Shown: positions 22,301-35,900 of the stretch, one piece after another
Layout: each line of letters begins with the position of its first letter
Numbering within the stretch: the stretch's first letter is position 1
Assembly (NCBI RefSeq): GCF_003945595.2
Contig: NW_024103441.1
Span: forward strand, 1,550,001 to 1,614,000
From: Pipra filicauda
Taxonomy: Eukaryota > Chordata > Aves > Passeriformes > Pipridae
Direction: 5' to 3'
Length of the DNA stretch: 64,000 nt
Position numbers and translations under genes: made by a program
Notes under the pieces: model-generated
Told to the model about the DNA's origin: nothing
The model's input: the letters and a program-made list of their open reading frames with translations, nothing else
Database searches by the model: none

Positions 22301-22493
22301 AAAGGGGGTTTCCCCATTGCATCTGTGCCGCATTTGCACATAGAAAATATTTAAAAAATTAATAACATACTATAAAATAGCGTTTCTCATTTTGCAGATA
22401 CCATGGAAGACTGTACAGCGAGGCCTGGCCTCAGTGGTGTGGGCAGGGCTCCCTCCCTGCGGCATCGGCACCGGGAGGGCTGAACCGACAACA

Positions 22494-22616
22494 GGTGAGA
22501 CACAGACCCTCCCTCTGCCTCGGGGTGAGACACAGACCCTCCCTCTGCCTCGGGGTGAGACACAGACCCTCCCTCTGCCTCGGGGTGAGACACAGACCCT
22601 CCCTCTGCCTCGGGGT
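22494..22616. repeat. Minisatellite, 30-bp unit, four near-identical copies
   Basis: Four tandem copies of a 30-bp unit starting ggtgagacacagaccctccc, with no internal differences seen. The unit is a multiple of three, so all frames stay open across it; this is not evidence of coding. Confidence 0.95.
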
Positions 22617-22957
22617 TGTTCCTGCACAACGTGTTAAGGCTCAGGGCTCAGGACGTTTTCTCTGTACAAAAGCCAGGTGGGAGCTGGCAGAGGTCAGGCT
22701 GTGCCGTGGGACTGCCGTGCTCAGCTGGCCCCAGCCCCGTGGGGTTCAATGCCGTGTGGAACCAGGGCAGTTCCATGATACAGGGATGTGTGTGCAGAGC
22801 TCCAGCGACCTGGAGAGATGGATGAAAGACACCTCTGGTGAATTCAACCAAAAACGTGGCTCTGGGTCTCAGCAATCCCATTCCCATGTTCCCTGATGTA
22901 TTAAGGATGGACAAAGCCAACATAGTTACAAATCCCAGTACAAAGTAGGTATTAATT

Positions 22958-22963
22958 TTTATT
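22958..22963 (-). terminator. MAPKAP1: Candidate MAPKAP1 polyadenylation signal AATAAA
   Basis: tttatt on the + strand is AATAAA on the - strand, 866 bases past the stop. It is the most distal of four such motifs (others at 23636, 23481 and 23372). Confidence 0.35.
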
Positions 22964-23828
22964 TTTAAAGAATAATATTAAGAAAAGGTGAAGGCATTTC
23001 TCAGTCCCAGGTGCAAGGTGCCTCAGAGGAAGGGCCAGACCTGGGGCAGCAGCAGCTGTGGGTCCTGGGCAGGAGGATGCTCCTCTCCAGCACCAAGATG
23101 CTGCTGTGGATTTCCAACTACAGCAAGGAACTTCCAATAAAGCGTATGCAAAGCTGAAAAGCACAGTTAAATAAAAATATTTTTGAACAAAACAAACCAC
23201 AACAGACTCGACTGTCTCAGCATCCCTCACTAAGAGCTCCCCTGCCACGGCTGCTGTTCCTGGCTCACGGATGCCTCCTGCACTTCAGCAACAGAAGTGA
23301 AACCATCTGGGACTGCAGCCTCCCCCCAAAAGAACTGTGCATCATATGGACCTTGAAAAAGATTACATCTGTTTATTAATAGTAAAAATGGATACATTTG
23401 TCCTACATTTTGTTTTTAGAAATTTGATCATGTCACAAGCAATACCTGCGTGTACGTGGGTGGATTACAGATGTATATAATTTATTTTAACCAGGCTGTG
23501 AAATAATATGTAATCACATCTCTTCTTGTGATTGTACATAATACAGTAATTAAATGATGCCAGTCTACGTCATTCTCTTATTTCTAATCAAAGGAACCTG
23601 AAGCGTAACAGTCTTCTTTCCGGCTGATATGGCTCTTTATTTCTGTCACAGGGGAGACTTCCCATCACCGACGAGGGATAATCTTCCAGCCGTGAGAGAC
23701 GGGATAGTTCAGATTCCTTCCCGGCCGCTCCTGCCCTCGGGCAGCAGGAGCTCCACAGTCCTGGCTCCCCCAGTCCGGGCGGCGGGAGCGGCTCCGAACG
23801 CGGCACAGGCTCTGCCCGAGGCTCGGCC

Positions 23829-23954
23829 TCACTGCTGTCCCGACTTCTTCTCCTTCTGGAAGCTAAAGCTTGTTCTCCTGCTCAGTTTTCTTTGTTTCTG
23901 AGCAAAATAATCTGCTCTGGCTGTGCTTGCTCGTGACTCTAGAATATAGTTAAC
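23829..23954 (-). CDS. MAPKAP1: MAPKAP1 terminal coding exon
   Basis: A 42-codon coding part, phase 0, from acceptor ttgcag to a TGA stop at 23831-23829. It encodes [20 protein letters not shown], then [19 protein letters not shown]. It finishes the C-terminal helix of the PH domain and adds the basic tail. Human has KLNRR where this has KLSRR. Confidence 0.97.
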   Translation of the reverse strand, partial: VNYILESRASTARADYFAQKQRKLSRRTSFSFQKEKKSGQQ

Positions 23955-26900
23955 CTGCAAGACACGAGGTGATGTTTAATGTCCTCAGTGGTTGAGCAGG
24001 ATGGCCTGGGATGGGCAGGGACCCCCACACCACACACCCAACAGGGCCTTGGGGTAACTGGTCCCAGTGGCCACCAGGACAATGATGACAGAGAGAGCCT
24101 GGAGCACCAGAAGAGCCCAGCACACCTGCCCATGCCCCTCGTCCCTTGGCCCACCTGGTCACCCAAATCTCTGGTGAAGGTGGCGAGCAGAGCCCCAGCA
24201 TTGGGATAATCCAGTAATGGGCTTCAATAAAGGACTTTATCAGCCTCAATAAAAATAATTCTTCCATTATGATGTTTGCATACTCAGCTAATCTCAGAGT
24301 TTTTCTGTGTTTTGGCACATTTTACTTGATGAAAGCATTTTTAAATGATATTTAACAAGCCTGCTACTCTCTAAATTTATTATCTCCAGTGCTTTGTGAT
24401 AATCTCACAGATAATTTTAATGGAAGGTTAATGCAAGAATCAAAAAGATAAAAATGCCCTTTGGTCTGCCATTAGCTGGTTAATATGCTGTGGCTTAAAA
24501 CTTGCACAATTTTATGCACTGTAGAGTGTTTCACTTTCATTGCATATTACAGCTTAAGGCATAAAAATATAGGGAATTTTCATGGTCAATAAAGCCTCCA
24601 TTTTTCTCACTTGATCATGTAAAAAACCTTATTTGAAAAGTCTGATTTTTCTGCATCTTCCAATGCTGATGGAATTGAAAACAAACCGATGACTTGTGCA
24701 TGAAACCAGAGAATGTTCTAGGTAAAGGAATGGCAACTTAAGAATAAAGTACTGTTCAATAGTATTTCTCTCTTGAATATTCATATTATTCACAGTAAAC
24801 CTTTTTTTTTAGCCTTCTTTTATGACCAGTCTCAGATATGTGGAGTCACCATCCCTGGAAGTGTTCAAACAACAAGCACTCCATGATGTGGTTAGTGGGC
24901 ATGGGGGCATCAGTGAAAGGTTGGACTTGATGATCTCGGAGGTCTTTTCCAACCTTAGTGATTTTGTGATGCCATGATTCTAAGTGTTCTGGATTACAAT
25001 AGCTGATTTAAGAGAAAGTGGGAACAAAAGAATTGGCCTAACAGCTCACAAAACAGAAAACCCCTCACACACGTTCACCTTCTGTGTTATGAATAAAAGT
25101 TATTTTATCGCACGTCAGTTATTTAACAATCCTCCAAACTCCACACAGCCAATAAAAGCAAACATAACAGATGGTTTGCCAGAATTACTGCTTTTGAATT
25201 TTGACTTGCTACGAAAGATGAACTTGTGGAAAATTCCATTTACTCTTCCAAGAGTGTAACAATAATTTGTTTCCCAAAGCAAGGGAGCACGTGTCTGTAC
25301 AGAGCCCCAGGGGAAGGATCGGGTGAGGAAGAGCCCCTGGGTGCTCTGTGGGAACACCTGGGTGAGGGGCAGGAGCACCCAGCCCCACGCAGTCCCCACA
25401 CCTCTGCATGGCATGGGGATGCTGAGCACCTCGTGTCCAGGGGTGGGAACTACCTGGACACAATAAAATTTGGTAGTTTCCTATAAAATTCCACAGAAAA
25501 CCGGTGTCTCTATTAACTAGAAACAAGCACAAAAGGAAATGCTACACACAGACAGGCAGCAACTGTTTGAAGGATGAATAAAACAACAGGCAGGGAGCAG
25601 CCAGTCTGGCAGGTTAAACACACCTCAGTGGTCCTCAAGCCTCGTGTGTTTCCAGAGCCTCCTGAATTCTCACTCTCATGTCTAACAAGTGGTAAAACAC
25701 CAGGATTTTGGGTCACGTTAAAATTTAATACTCACCTTCAGTACAATTTCATTGACAGTAGCAGCATCTGATTCAAAGTAAAGGTGTTTGTAGTCATGAT
25801 TGCTTAGATATGTAAGTTTAAATATTGCATGACCTGCGAAGATAAGAAAAAAACTGTTCAGAATATTCCTGTAAAGTTTGAGCAGAGCTCGTGTGCCTGA
25901 CAGAAGAAAACCACAGATGGTGATCTCCGCGTACCATCAGCACGACAGAAGGAAGCAATGAAATGCTGACAGGCTTCTCATGTCATTTCAATTTAAGGCA
26001 AGTGGTGGCTTACAGGAGCAGCTGAACTCCAGTCAATAAAGTTCCTTTTCCCATCACATCCCTACTGCAGGAAATGCAAAAATCCATCAAATGGCTGGTT
26101 AGCTCTGCTCGGCCCACACCGGCACTCACCGGAGAATCACCACGCACAGAGGAGTGTTGTGTTGGAAAAGAAAGGGCAATTAATCCCAGAATCATCACTC
26201 AAAAACCTCACCCCAAAACATGCCCCGAACCCACCTGGCTGCTGATGGTGAAGGGGAGTGGCCCCACTGCACAGCACCAAGGACCCACAGCACCAAGGAC
26301 CCACAGCACCAAGGACCCACAGCACCAAGGGACCCACAGCACCAAGGACCCACAGCACCAAGGGACCTGCCCAGCACACTCGGAGCCAGGACTGCCCCTC
26401 CTGCAGCGGGAAGTCAATTAAAGTGTGGCTGTAATTTGCTGGCAGCTCCACTGCTCGGGGCCAGTCCCACAAGGAGGGTCCCAGGGGTGGAGTGGACACA
26501 CGGTGCCACCGGCCCGGCCACTCCCTGGCTGCCCTGGGAGAACAGCCCAGGACTGACGTACAGTGCCAGGAGGGACAACTGCAACACAAAGGTGTAATAT
26601 GGAATGTGTGGGAAGGCAAAATATCCCTCACTTGTGTGAATGCTGATGGCTTCAAAATGAAAACTAAGCATATTCTATACATGATACTTTTCCAACAGTT
26701 TTCTCCTAATTTATTCAGTTCGACAGTCAGAGTTAGCAATCCATAAAGCAACAGCCATGTTACTGTAAATCCAGGTCTTTCCTGCAGGAAAGCTAATTGG
26801 AAATCTTATTTACATTATCTAATTCTCCAGATTTCCAAAAAGTGACTGATATATGCTCAGATTGGTGGCCAGGAAATTTGAGACGCAAGTATTTTATTGT

Positions 26901-29900
26901 GGAGTGTTAATTAAACACCATTATGACGCACTAATCTGGAATATAAATTCTATATTGAAAAATTGGCTAATAATAATAAGAAAAAACCCCACCCTTTAAA
27001 TCATTTGACAAATGATACCCTAGTGGTACTAAAAATGCAGAAATCCAAGCTGGGAGCTCATCAGCATGTTAATGAATGCAGCTCTGCCTGGAATGCAGCA
27101 TCTTAATGATTCCAAAAGTGCTCCTGCACCACTCCTGGGGATGGGACACAGCACCACGCCCACCAGCTCCCACCATTTTCCTTGGACACTGAACATTCCA
27201 GTTACGGACACTGATTACTGAAAACGAGAGTGGCACAGAACAGGGTCAGCAGGATCCCAGTACACTGCTGTATTTTGGGTTTGAAAGTTCATTGGGTGGT
27301 TCTTCCTGTGGATCAAGACAAAGCCTGTTCAGGTGTTCACTGCTGCCATGGTGGAGGATGGCTGGGTGTGTGGGGTGGCACAGCATGGGATGGCACGGCA
27401 CGGGATGGCATGGGATGGGATGGCACAGCACTGCCCACAGCAGTGAGAGACAGAGCCTGCTCTGCTCCCTGGGAGCCCAGTGCCCACCCTGTGCTGTGTG
27501 GGACCCCTCTGGCACAGCTCGCCAGGCAGCACTGCCAAGGGCAGCTCCCAGTCCCACTGGCACAGGGGCTGCTCTGGCCCTGCCTTTCTGGCCTGGCACT
27601 GGCCAAGCCTGGACTCACACTCTGCAGGGGCTCTGGGAGCTGCAGGGGACACAACACTGCTGCTGAATCCGTGGCTGTGCAGGACCAGCTGTGCAGGACC
27701 AGCTGTGCAGGACACGCAGCCCCATCCTGCCCATCACTCGTGATGCAGTGGAAAGAAGCCAAGAAGACTTTTCCTTAGAAAGCCCCATTATGGCATCATG
27801 TTTATGGGTTCTGAGTCCACATCACACTAGTTATGGTGTGAAATATGAGTGCACTGAAATCCTAACTGGCACTTTGCTCTGCTACTCTTCTAGCCAGATA
27901 GAATTTATGAATTGTGAGATTGATTTCCATTTCCAAGAGTGCTTAAATATGTGATGTACCTCTTTCCAATAGAGCACCACCCCTGACAATCCCAAGATCA
28001 ATAGGAGCTTCCATGGTTTGATGTTTCCATATAAGAGGAACTGGTAACAAACAGCAGCAGCTCAAGTGGCTCTTACTGCACGTGATGGGAGATTCAAACC
28101 ACATGCAGAGACTGCACCAGTAGCTCCATTACCACCAGTTCCACAGCCACAGTGCTTTGGTGTTTGGGGGGAACCTCAGTGTTCTGCAATCAGGATTAAT
28201 TAGCTGCACAACAGGAAATCCATGTTATTCCCAACTGCGTTTATCTGATAAAACAGTTGTGGAAAGCAAATGGAATGACAGAAACTCATCTGTTACCAAC
28301 AGCTTTTGTGCAGGCCCAACCCACAGCGAGCTCGGCACAGCCCAGGGGTCTCGTGCTCCTCTCCAGCCCTGCTGCTGCCCAGCCAGGGCTGACCCTGCTG
28401 CCACAGCAGGAGAGCAACGTCTTCCCAACAGTGCCCTTTGGCCTCCGCTCGGAACGCTGATAAATCTTCTCCAAGCCCAGCACTAATGGGTTCCTGTGTG
28501 GTTACTCCTGGAGAGGAGCCCACAGCCGATGCCGGCGGAAGGGCAGGATGCTAATTCACTGGGAACTCACCGAGGAGAGCTCATTTACTCCTTCAGCACC
28601 ATGTCTCACAGTCAGCTGTTTGCCATGTCTCCTGATTTTTAGCACCGCTGCACTGCCAGCAAGGGAAGGCAGAGGCTCTGCAGTGCCGAGCTCACCCTTC
28701 TCCTCCCCCTCCCAAAGGCTGGGGAAAGCCCTGGTGCAGCCCCTGCCCTGTGCTTCAGTGCCCAGCTGCCCCATGTCCCTGTGTTCACACACAGCAGGGA
28801 GCAATCCTGCGGAATTCCAGCTCCAGAACTACTGACCCAAGTGTGTTCTACAGGCAGCAGTAAATCCTGTGCTAATTCCTGCAATCCCGGGAAAACATCC
28901 AAACCCTTGGTGGGCCACTGCTCTGCACCTGATAAGGTGAAAAAATTAGCACTTTTTAATCTAAGTAATAAACTCTTTTTATCAGAGTCTAAACAATACT
29001 GGAAAACAGTGTGCCTGGAAATACAGAATGCCTGGAAAGCATTGGAAGGATGTGAATTTGCACAAGAAAAGACAATTTTTTAACCGAATCTGACAAGATT
29101 GGAAAGAGTTTTTCTTCTTCCCCTCCCACCCCACAATTCAGCCCATAGCAAAACCATCTCTTCGCCAAAGCCACTCTTTAAACAGTATGCACAGAATTAA
29201 ATCACTAATTAGATGGAGGATGAAAAGAATATTCATGAATTGGACAAAACAGAAAACAAACACTGGGAAATGCAAATTTATGTTAATTTTTCAATATACC
29301 TTGATGATTGCTTTGTCATTACAGGGCCATAAGGCAGAAGTCAACAATTAAGAGTTATTAGTGGAATAAATAGCTGGAGAAGGACCTCTCTGAAGAACAA
29401 AGCACTTATGGACATCATTTGACATCACTGATTCTCACCACTTCAGAAACACAGGATCAGACCCTGAAATCTCTTCTCACAGGCCCAGAAAGGATGAAAA
29501 AGAATTAGAAATACACCAGCAAAAAGGCAAGGAATAAGTGAAATAAAACACACCAGCAATGTACCGAGCTTGGTTAGGGACACAGGCTGACCAGGGACAT
29601 TGGCCTGGGTGTAAAAGGGGGGTTAAGCCCATTTTATGCAGGTGATATTTATCCCAGAGGTACATAATTTAGAGGCAGTGATGGCAACCAGTTCTGGATG
29701 AAATCCTGACCCTGCTGATACCAGTGGAGCTACCGATGGGTTCAGGCTGCTCACCATGAGCCTGGAATGGATCTCCTCAAACCAGGCAGTACTTTAGTAG
29801 GAACAAATGATATGAATGTTAAGGAAAAAAAATAACAGCTGTAGTCCTGTGGGCTTGCCCCATTCTCTCAGGGAGCAGCATACTCCATGATCTCTTTTCC

Positions 29901-32900
29901 TCCAACTCAGGTCTTTATGTTCCACTGTAGGCTTGTTACACAGCATTGCTATTAGAGGGTGCCTTGTGTCCAGATGTCCTGAAAGCAGAGCTGCAACTGA
30001 AGTGCTGCACACACCCACTTTTGTGTCAAATTGTGGTAACTATTCACACATCTGGATTTTTTTTCCTCAAAGCCTTTTGTTTCTTCTTCAAATTATTATC
30101 AAAGGCAGAATACTAATAAAAATTTTTGCAAAAATTCTGAAAATTGAGGTGGAATTCGGGGTTGCCCAAAACCTCTTCACCAGCAACCTTGTTTGGGAAA
30201 AAAGATGATAAATAAATCAAAATGCACTAAGCAGTGTTTCCACATGGCAATCGGCTCCTCCGCTGCGTCTGCAGCTCATCAATCACGCATTGTCTGCCTG
30301 AGAGGCGAGCCTTGTAAATGTCACATCCACTCAGGCCCGAGGAGAGGCGAATCAAAATGCAGCGAGGAGTTTTAATTGGATAGTGTAATTAAACTAAAAA
30401 ACCCCAGCAGAATAGCTTTGACAGGATAGATGAAGACCCCTTTTAATAGGGCTACAAAACAGATTTGTTAAAAGGATGAGGCAATGCACGCTCCTGATTG
30501 CGCTCAGGAGAACTTTTATGGAGAAGCTGTTCAAGGGGGACGCAGTTAATCAGCACAGCCCTGGCTGCTGCAGGAGCTGCTCCAGTGACGCTGCCCCCAA
30601 ACCACTGCCCACCCCTGCACAGGGACACCGGGACACCCCACTGCCCCCAAACCACTGCCCGTCCCTGTACAGGGACACCCGGACACCCCACTGCCCCCAA
30701 ACCACTGCCCGTCCCTGTACAGGGACACCCGGACACCCCACTGCCCCCAAACCACTGCCCGTCCCTGTACAGGGACACCCGGACACCCCACTGCCCCCAA
30801 ACCACTGCCCACCCCTGCACAGGGACACCGGGACACCCCACTGCCCCCAAACCACTGCCCGTCCCTGTACAGGGACACCCCACTGCCAGGCCCTGCTCTG
30901 TGGGACACGTCCCACCGAGAGCTGCCCAGGCCACGCAGGCTCCTGAGGCCCCCCGGGCTCAGCCCTGAGGCCCCACAGCACACGGGGCCCCCCATGGAGC
31001 CCCCCACAGCACACGGGGCCCCCCATGGAGCCCCCCACAGCACACGGGGCCCCCCATGGAGCCCCCCACAGAGCCCCCCATGGCACACAGAGCCCCCCAC
31101 GGCACACAGAGCCCCCCATGGCACACAGAGCCCCCCATGGCACACAGAGCCCCCCACGGCACACGGGGCTGGCGGCACAGCCACAGCCATCTGTGCCCCG
31201 CTGCCATCCCCCGGGGCAGCCCCTGCCTGCACAGCACGGCCACGTGCCCGTGGGCTCATCCCTTCTGTTCCACACTTACACAGCCCTTTCACTTCGAGCC
31301 TGAAGTTTGGGAACATTTTCTCTGCTGAACCTGTTTTTTACCTTTTGATCAGAACTGGTTATTAGTCTCCTATCAAGAAGGAATTTTATTCTGTTACTTC
31401 ACAGGTGCTCTGCATTATCCACAGCGGGAGCAGGGATCTCAGGAACCAGTACAGGACATTTTGTGCACCATTTGCAGAGCACACAGGTAATTGCTGCCTC
31501 TGCTCTGGCCCCACTGCAGGCTCTGAGCAAACCTGCAACGTCTCTATTTGAGCTCCCAGAGCAGCAGGAACCCGATGCCTTCCCAGTGCTTTCTGTGTAT
31601 TTTCAGCCCTTCCACAACCCAACAACGAATTCATTAAGTCAGTATTACCCAACGTGCATAATCAGGAGGAACTGGACACTGAATTAAAACATCAAATACC
31701 TTTAGCTTTAAATGAAAACTACAGAAAGGGGGTTCAGGCATCGCTCTGGCTATCACTTACAGCCAGGGTGAATACTGCTGGAAAAGCTATTTTCGTGCAG
31801 ATGTGGAATTCAATGGGAAAGACTGACTCGTGTAGCAACATCAATCAAAACGTCGGCTCGGCTGGCAGCTCTCGACAGTAAGGCAGGTTCAAAGGTCACG
31901 GGATAAAGAAAAAGCCAAGCTCTGGTTCAGCTCTAATATCTCCTCGCTGCAAGTCTTGCCGAGGTACCTGCCCCCCTTCTGTACTCACGGCTTTCATTAA
32001 TCTTCTTGCCATCTTTTTTAACTAGTCATGCAGAACCGCTCGATAGCGAGACATATAATGGGGAGGCCCTGTGCCTATTACCAGGTTAACACTCTGTTAA
32101 GCCCCAGTGCAACAATGGAATCAGAATTTAAAGGAAATCTTCAGCTGCAGGGTGCAAAGCGGGCAATTAAATTACAAACTGAAGTTACCCATGTACTCCG
32201 TGACCTACAGAACACCTTTGTTTAGACTTACCTTCATATTGAGGGTATTTTGACCTAGTAACTGAGATGTCTCTGCTTTATGAAAACAAAAAAAAAAAGG
32301 CAGATAAAGGGTCACAGAGAACCTTGCTTCAGTGTCTCAAGTAAATTATCAAACAAATCCAATTTCTGCAGCTCGTGTAGGACACAGATGAATGGGAGAA
32401 GCCCACGGTGAGTGCCCGGCTGACCGGCCCCGGTGGCACCGCAGGGCTGCCCTGAGCTCCGGGTCCCTCCCCAGGCAGCCCCGGACACGGCACATCCGTC
32501 ACGGCCACGCTCGGACACAGAGCACGGAGGCAGTGGGCAGTGACACTGAAGTTTCTCTCTTGCCCAAGTAATGTAAGAGACATTACCAGAATCAGATTTC
32601 CTTTAAATTACACTATTGCAAAGGGATATAATTGTATTAAACTTATTATGTTGCTTCCTTAAGACTTTATATTATGTACACTTAATTGAGATACAAAGCT
32701 CTTTTCAGCTATAAAAATGACAACTACTTTATTAAGGCTTAAATCTTATTTCTCCATGATAGGATGCTTCCTTTCAAGATTCAAAACATTCAGAATCTCT
32801 CGTGATAATCAGGCTGAACCTGATTTAAAGAAGCCGTTCATGCCCAGTGTTCTCAGGTTCTGATGGCACTGGAGTGAGCCAGCAGGGCCATTACCTCTTC

Positions 32901-35900
32901 CCTTGGTCTAAATGAAGGGAGTCGAATTTAATTTACAAATAAAAATTCAAATTCTGACCCAGGGCTACTACAAGGGCAAACAAAAATCATCAGCCATTCC
33001 TGCCTACATTCCCCCCACTAACGGCAAGTGAGATGCCAGAGCTTTCTGTTTTCGTTTTCTGTCCTCACTGAAGGCAGTTCTGAGTTCCACAACTTGTGGC
33101 ACAGGAAAGCTCAGCCTGTCCAGAACGGCTCCAAGCCATCCATAAATATTCACACCACATCAGCTCTGAAGCTGTTGAGTCCTTTCACACATGTGCAAGT
33201 GCCACTAAAACTTCACTGCATGAACCTGTTCAGAGAAAACCAAAGAACATGCACACAAGGCTCTCCGCCAAGACACTGGTCCCAGCACTCAGCCTTGACT
33301 CCCAACACCCCCTGTCCTTACTAAAAAGTACAGTCACATTTGGCAGCTCCTGCAAACCCTTCACCTCTCCAAGCAGGGCTCAGCTGGGTTCTCACCCTAC
33401 CACGATGCCTGGGGAGGGAAGGCAGCTCCAAACCCAGACCCTGTGTTTCACCCGGTGTAACAGGACAAGCACCAGTGTGTGTGCAGAGCACTTCTGAAAG
33501 AGGAGATGGAGCATGTTTGTGTCACAAAAGATAAAAATATGAAAACAAAATATATAGCAGAACTCAAAGACCTTATCTGTACTCAGCCTCTCTTTGCAAT
33601 AATTCATTCAAGGAAGATCTGGGAATAATTTTTGATGTAAACTCTGCTACAAACATACATCACCGTGCTGATAAAAATCACAGACAAAACTTGTGAAATA
33701 CAGTGAGTTTCATTCCTTTATGCTACTAAAATAACTTTTTTCCATTTAAAATTCAAGAGATACTGATCTGCTGCTCAGTTCCACAAAATGCATCATTCTG
33801 AGATGTCACACTAAAAGTCTCTTCTGCTGGCCTAAAATAATGACTTTTGGAACATCTTTAGTGAGTTGGGAAAAGGTCAGCAGTTTCAGAAGGAAGTATT
33901 TTCTCCTTTTGGAACTCTGTTGAACCATTATTTAGTAGGAGAGGTTTAAGATGGTCACGTGAAATGTGCAAATAAACCCCTCAGGACCATAACAGTTGCC
34001 TTTGTTGCAACCTGTCAGTGTCCTCTCCAAAGCCACCATGATTCTTCACTCAATGGTCCCCACGTGCAGGTACAGCCCTTCTGCACCTGGACTCTATTTG
34101 GGGGCTGAAATACCTGGGTTGGCAAGATTTGGGTACAGACAGCACAGGTGCTGCCTCTGGGGCCAGAGAGCCCCATCCCAGCAGGACATGGTCCGAGGTC
34201 TCCAGGGACCCCTGGGTGCCCAGGCTGGTTGATAGAAGTGGAAACCTCGGGTTTCAAGGTCAGCTCTTCAAATACAGTCTCATTTTTTGGGCACAATTTT
34301 ATCTCCTCAAGTGTTTGCATTTGCAATGAAATGTGGCTCCAACCCAGAGGTGTGACAGGATTTACCAGGGCAAACTGCCCCTTGCACTGTACACAACCCT
34401 CACGTGTTTCAGACCACCTGGTCATTGGGAAAGCTTCTCCTTGGGGTTGTGCCTCCCCAAGGACCAAGAAATCTTGATGGAGAGACAGAAAAGGAAGACA
34501 ATGACTAGACCAAGAACATGGAGGTAGGGAGGGGTAATGAAGGAGAGAAGGATATAGTTCAATAATTGCTGATAAAATCTGTGGCAGCCATAAATTTACT
34601 CTTCCAAGAGAATTCAACAGATCATTACCTCTGTAAATATGTATCACATAATTCTCCCTCTCTGTCACCTTGCAGATAAGTACTTAATACCAGCATCCCT
34701 ACTCTGCAGAGGCACAAGTGCAATAAAATCCATCTGAGCTTTTGAACTACAGTTGCTTTTTGATCGTAGACAGTTCCATTTTGGCCCCACTGGGACACAT
34801 TGCCCAAGTCCCCCAGGGCCCATCTTGTGCTTTTTAAAACAAATTTTCCAGATAGAGACTCTCATTACTCCACTGATGCAACAACCAGAAGCCCTTGGCT
34901 TTTGAAGCCACACTCTAAACAGCCACTTCTGACCTCTGGATGACGACTGTGAGCTGGGACATCCAGCCTGTCCTCAGAGTCCAGCACAGCCACCACTACA
35001 GAATGGAACACTCAGAGCAGCACCTCCAATCCCAGTGACCCTGCAGCCATGGCTGAGCTAAATTCACACTGAGCTGACACTTACTGTATATCCAAGATCC
35101 TCAGTTGCACCAGTCTGGATGTAAAAAAAAATTCAAAAAAATTGCAATTATATTGAAACATGTATTTTCCTGATGTGCTGTGGGGCTGGAGACAGCTGGG
35201 TAGAGCCAGTGTTCCCTTGGTATGACAGTGGGCAAGAAACACTGAATGATGCCATTAGCTGAGAGCAGCACCAAAGGACACTTGTAAAATGTGTGTCTGT
35301 TTATGCTGTGTTCTCTATAACAGAATTGAGTCAGATTAAAAACATCCTGTAATGAATAAAATACACCTATAGAAAGAAAAGGACATGGTAGCAATAATTC
35401 TTTGGACATCGAGCACATCCAGGGAGGGAGAGGAGAGGGAACATAAATAAAAAGGACTACTCACTTGGGCTTTTTTCTTCCGCAAGGTCACAGGCACAGA
35501 GGAGTTCAGAATCGATTGAAATGGGTTTCTGCTTAATCCAAAACTTAGTGCTGGCCTTCTGATTAGTAACAGGGTCTATCTCTACCTTGTCTCCAGAAAT
35601 ACCTGAGATGAGAAAGAATAGAGAGCCACAACAGTGATCTGTTTAACCGATTTCATATCAGCCGTTTGACACACTTTATAAATCTTAAATGGGCTGAAGG
35701 TATATTGCCCTTCTGGGCTTTCTGAAAGCATGGGAGCTTTTGAAACCAGAAACAAATGGTTATCAAACTGCATTGATAATCTGCATTTTATTCTCCTGCA
35801 TAAGAATACCAAAAGAAAGAAATAGCACAGAAAAAATTCTTCTCAACGCATACAGAGCTCTTCTGGAAGCAGCAGCTACATGAGCTGTGAGATTTATAGG

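Larger units (their letters stand above)
22301..23828 (-). other. MAPKAP1: Probable MAPKAP1 3' UTR (distal end uncertain)
   Basis: Sequence after the MAPKAP1 stop on the - strand. It is mostly AT-rich and non-repetitive, apart from a 30-bp minisatellite and a CpG-dense part at 23700-23825 just after the stop. AATAAA signals on the - strand lie at 23636-23641, 23481-23486, 23372-23377 and 22958-22963. Human MAPKAP1 has a 3' UTR of roughly 1.5 kb, so the end is expected somewhere between 22.9 and 22.2 kb. Which signal is used cannot be told from sequence. Confidence 0.5.
23955..25735 (-). other. MAPKAP1: MAPKAP1 intron, 1,781 bp
   Basis: Holds an AT-rich conserved-looking island (24205-24790) and a CR1 fragment on the opposite strand (24834-24981). 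Confidence 0.9.
25834..35464 (-). other. MAPKAP1: MAPKAP1 intron, 9.6 kb
   Basis: Contains minisatellites at 26272-26367, 27677-27713, 30591-30887 and 30971-31167, and AT-rich islands at 26740-27000, 30210-30560 and 31830-32230. The remaining stretches (27.0-30.2 kb and 32.3-35.4 kb) show no gene, RNA or dispersed repeat that I recognise. Confidence 0.88.

Noticed and set aside
22370..22637. Repeat-containing open frames on both strands
   Set aside because: Explained by the 30-bp minisatellite, whose period is a multiple of three.
30546..31316. Open frames of about 240-256 codons on the - strand
   Set aside because: They are translations of the 50-bp and 31/20-bp minisatellites.
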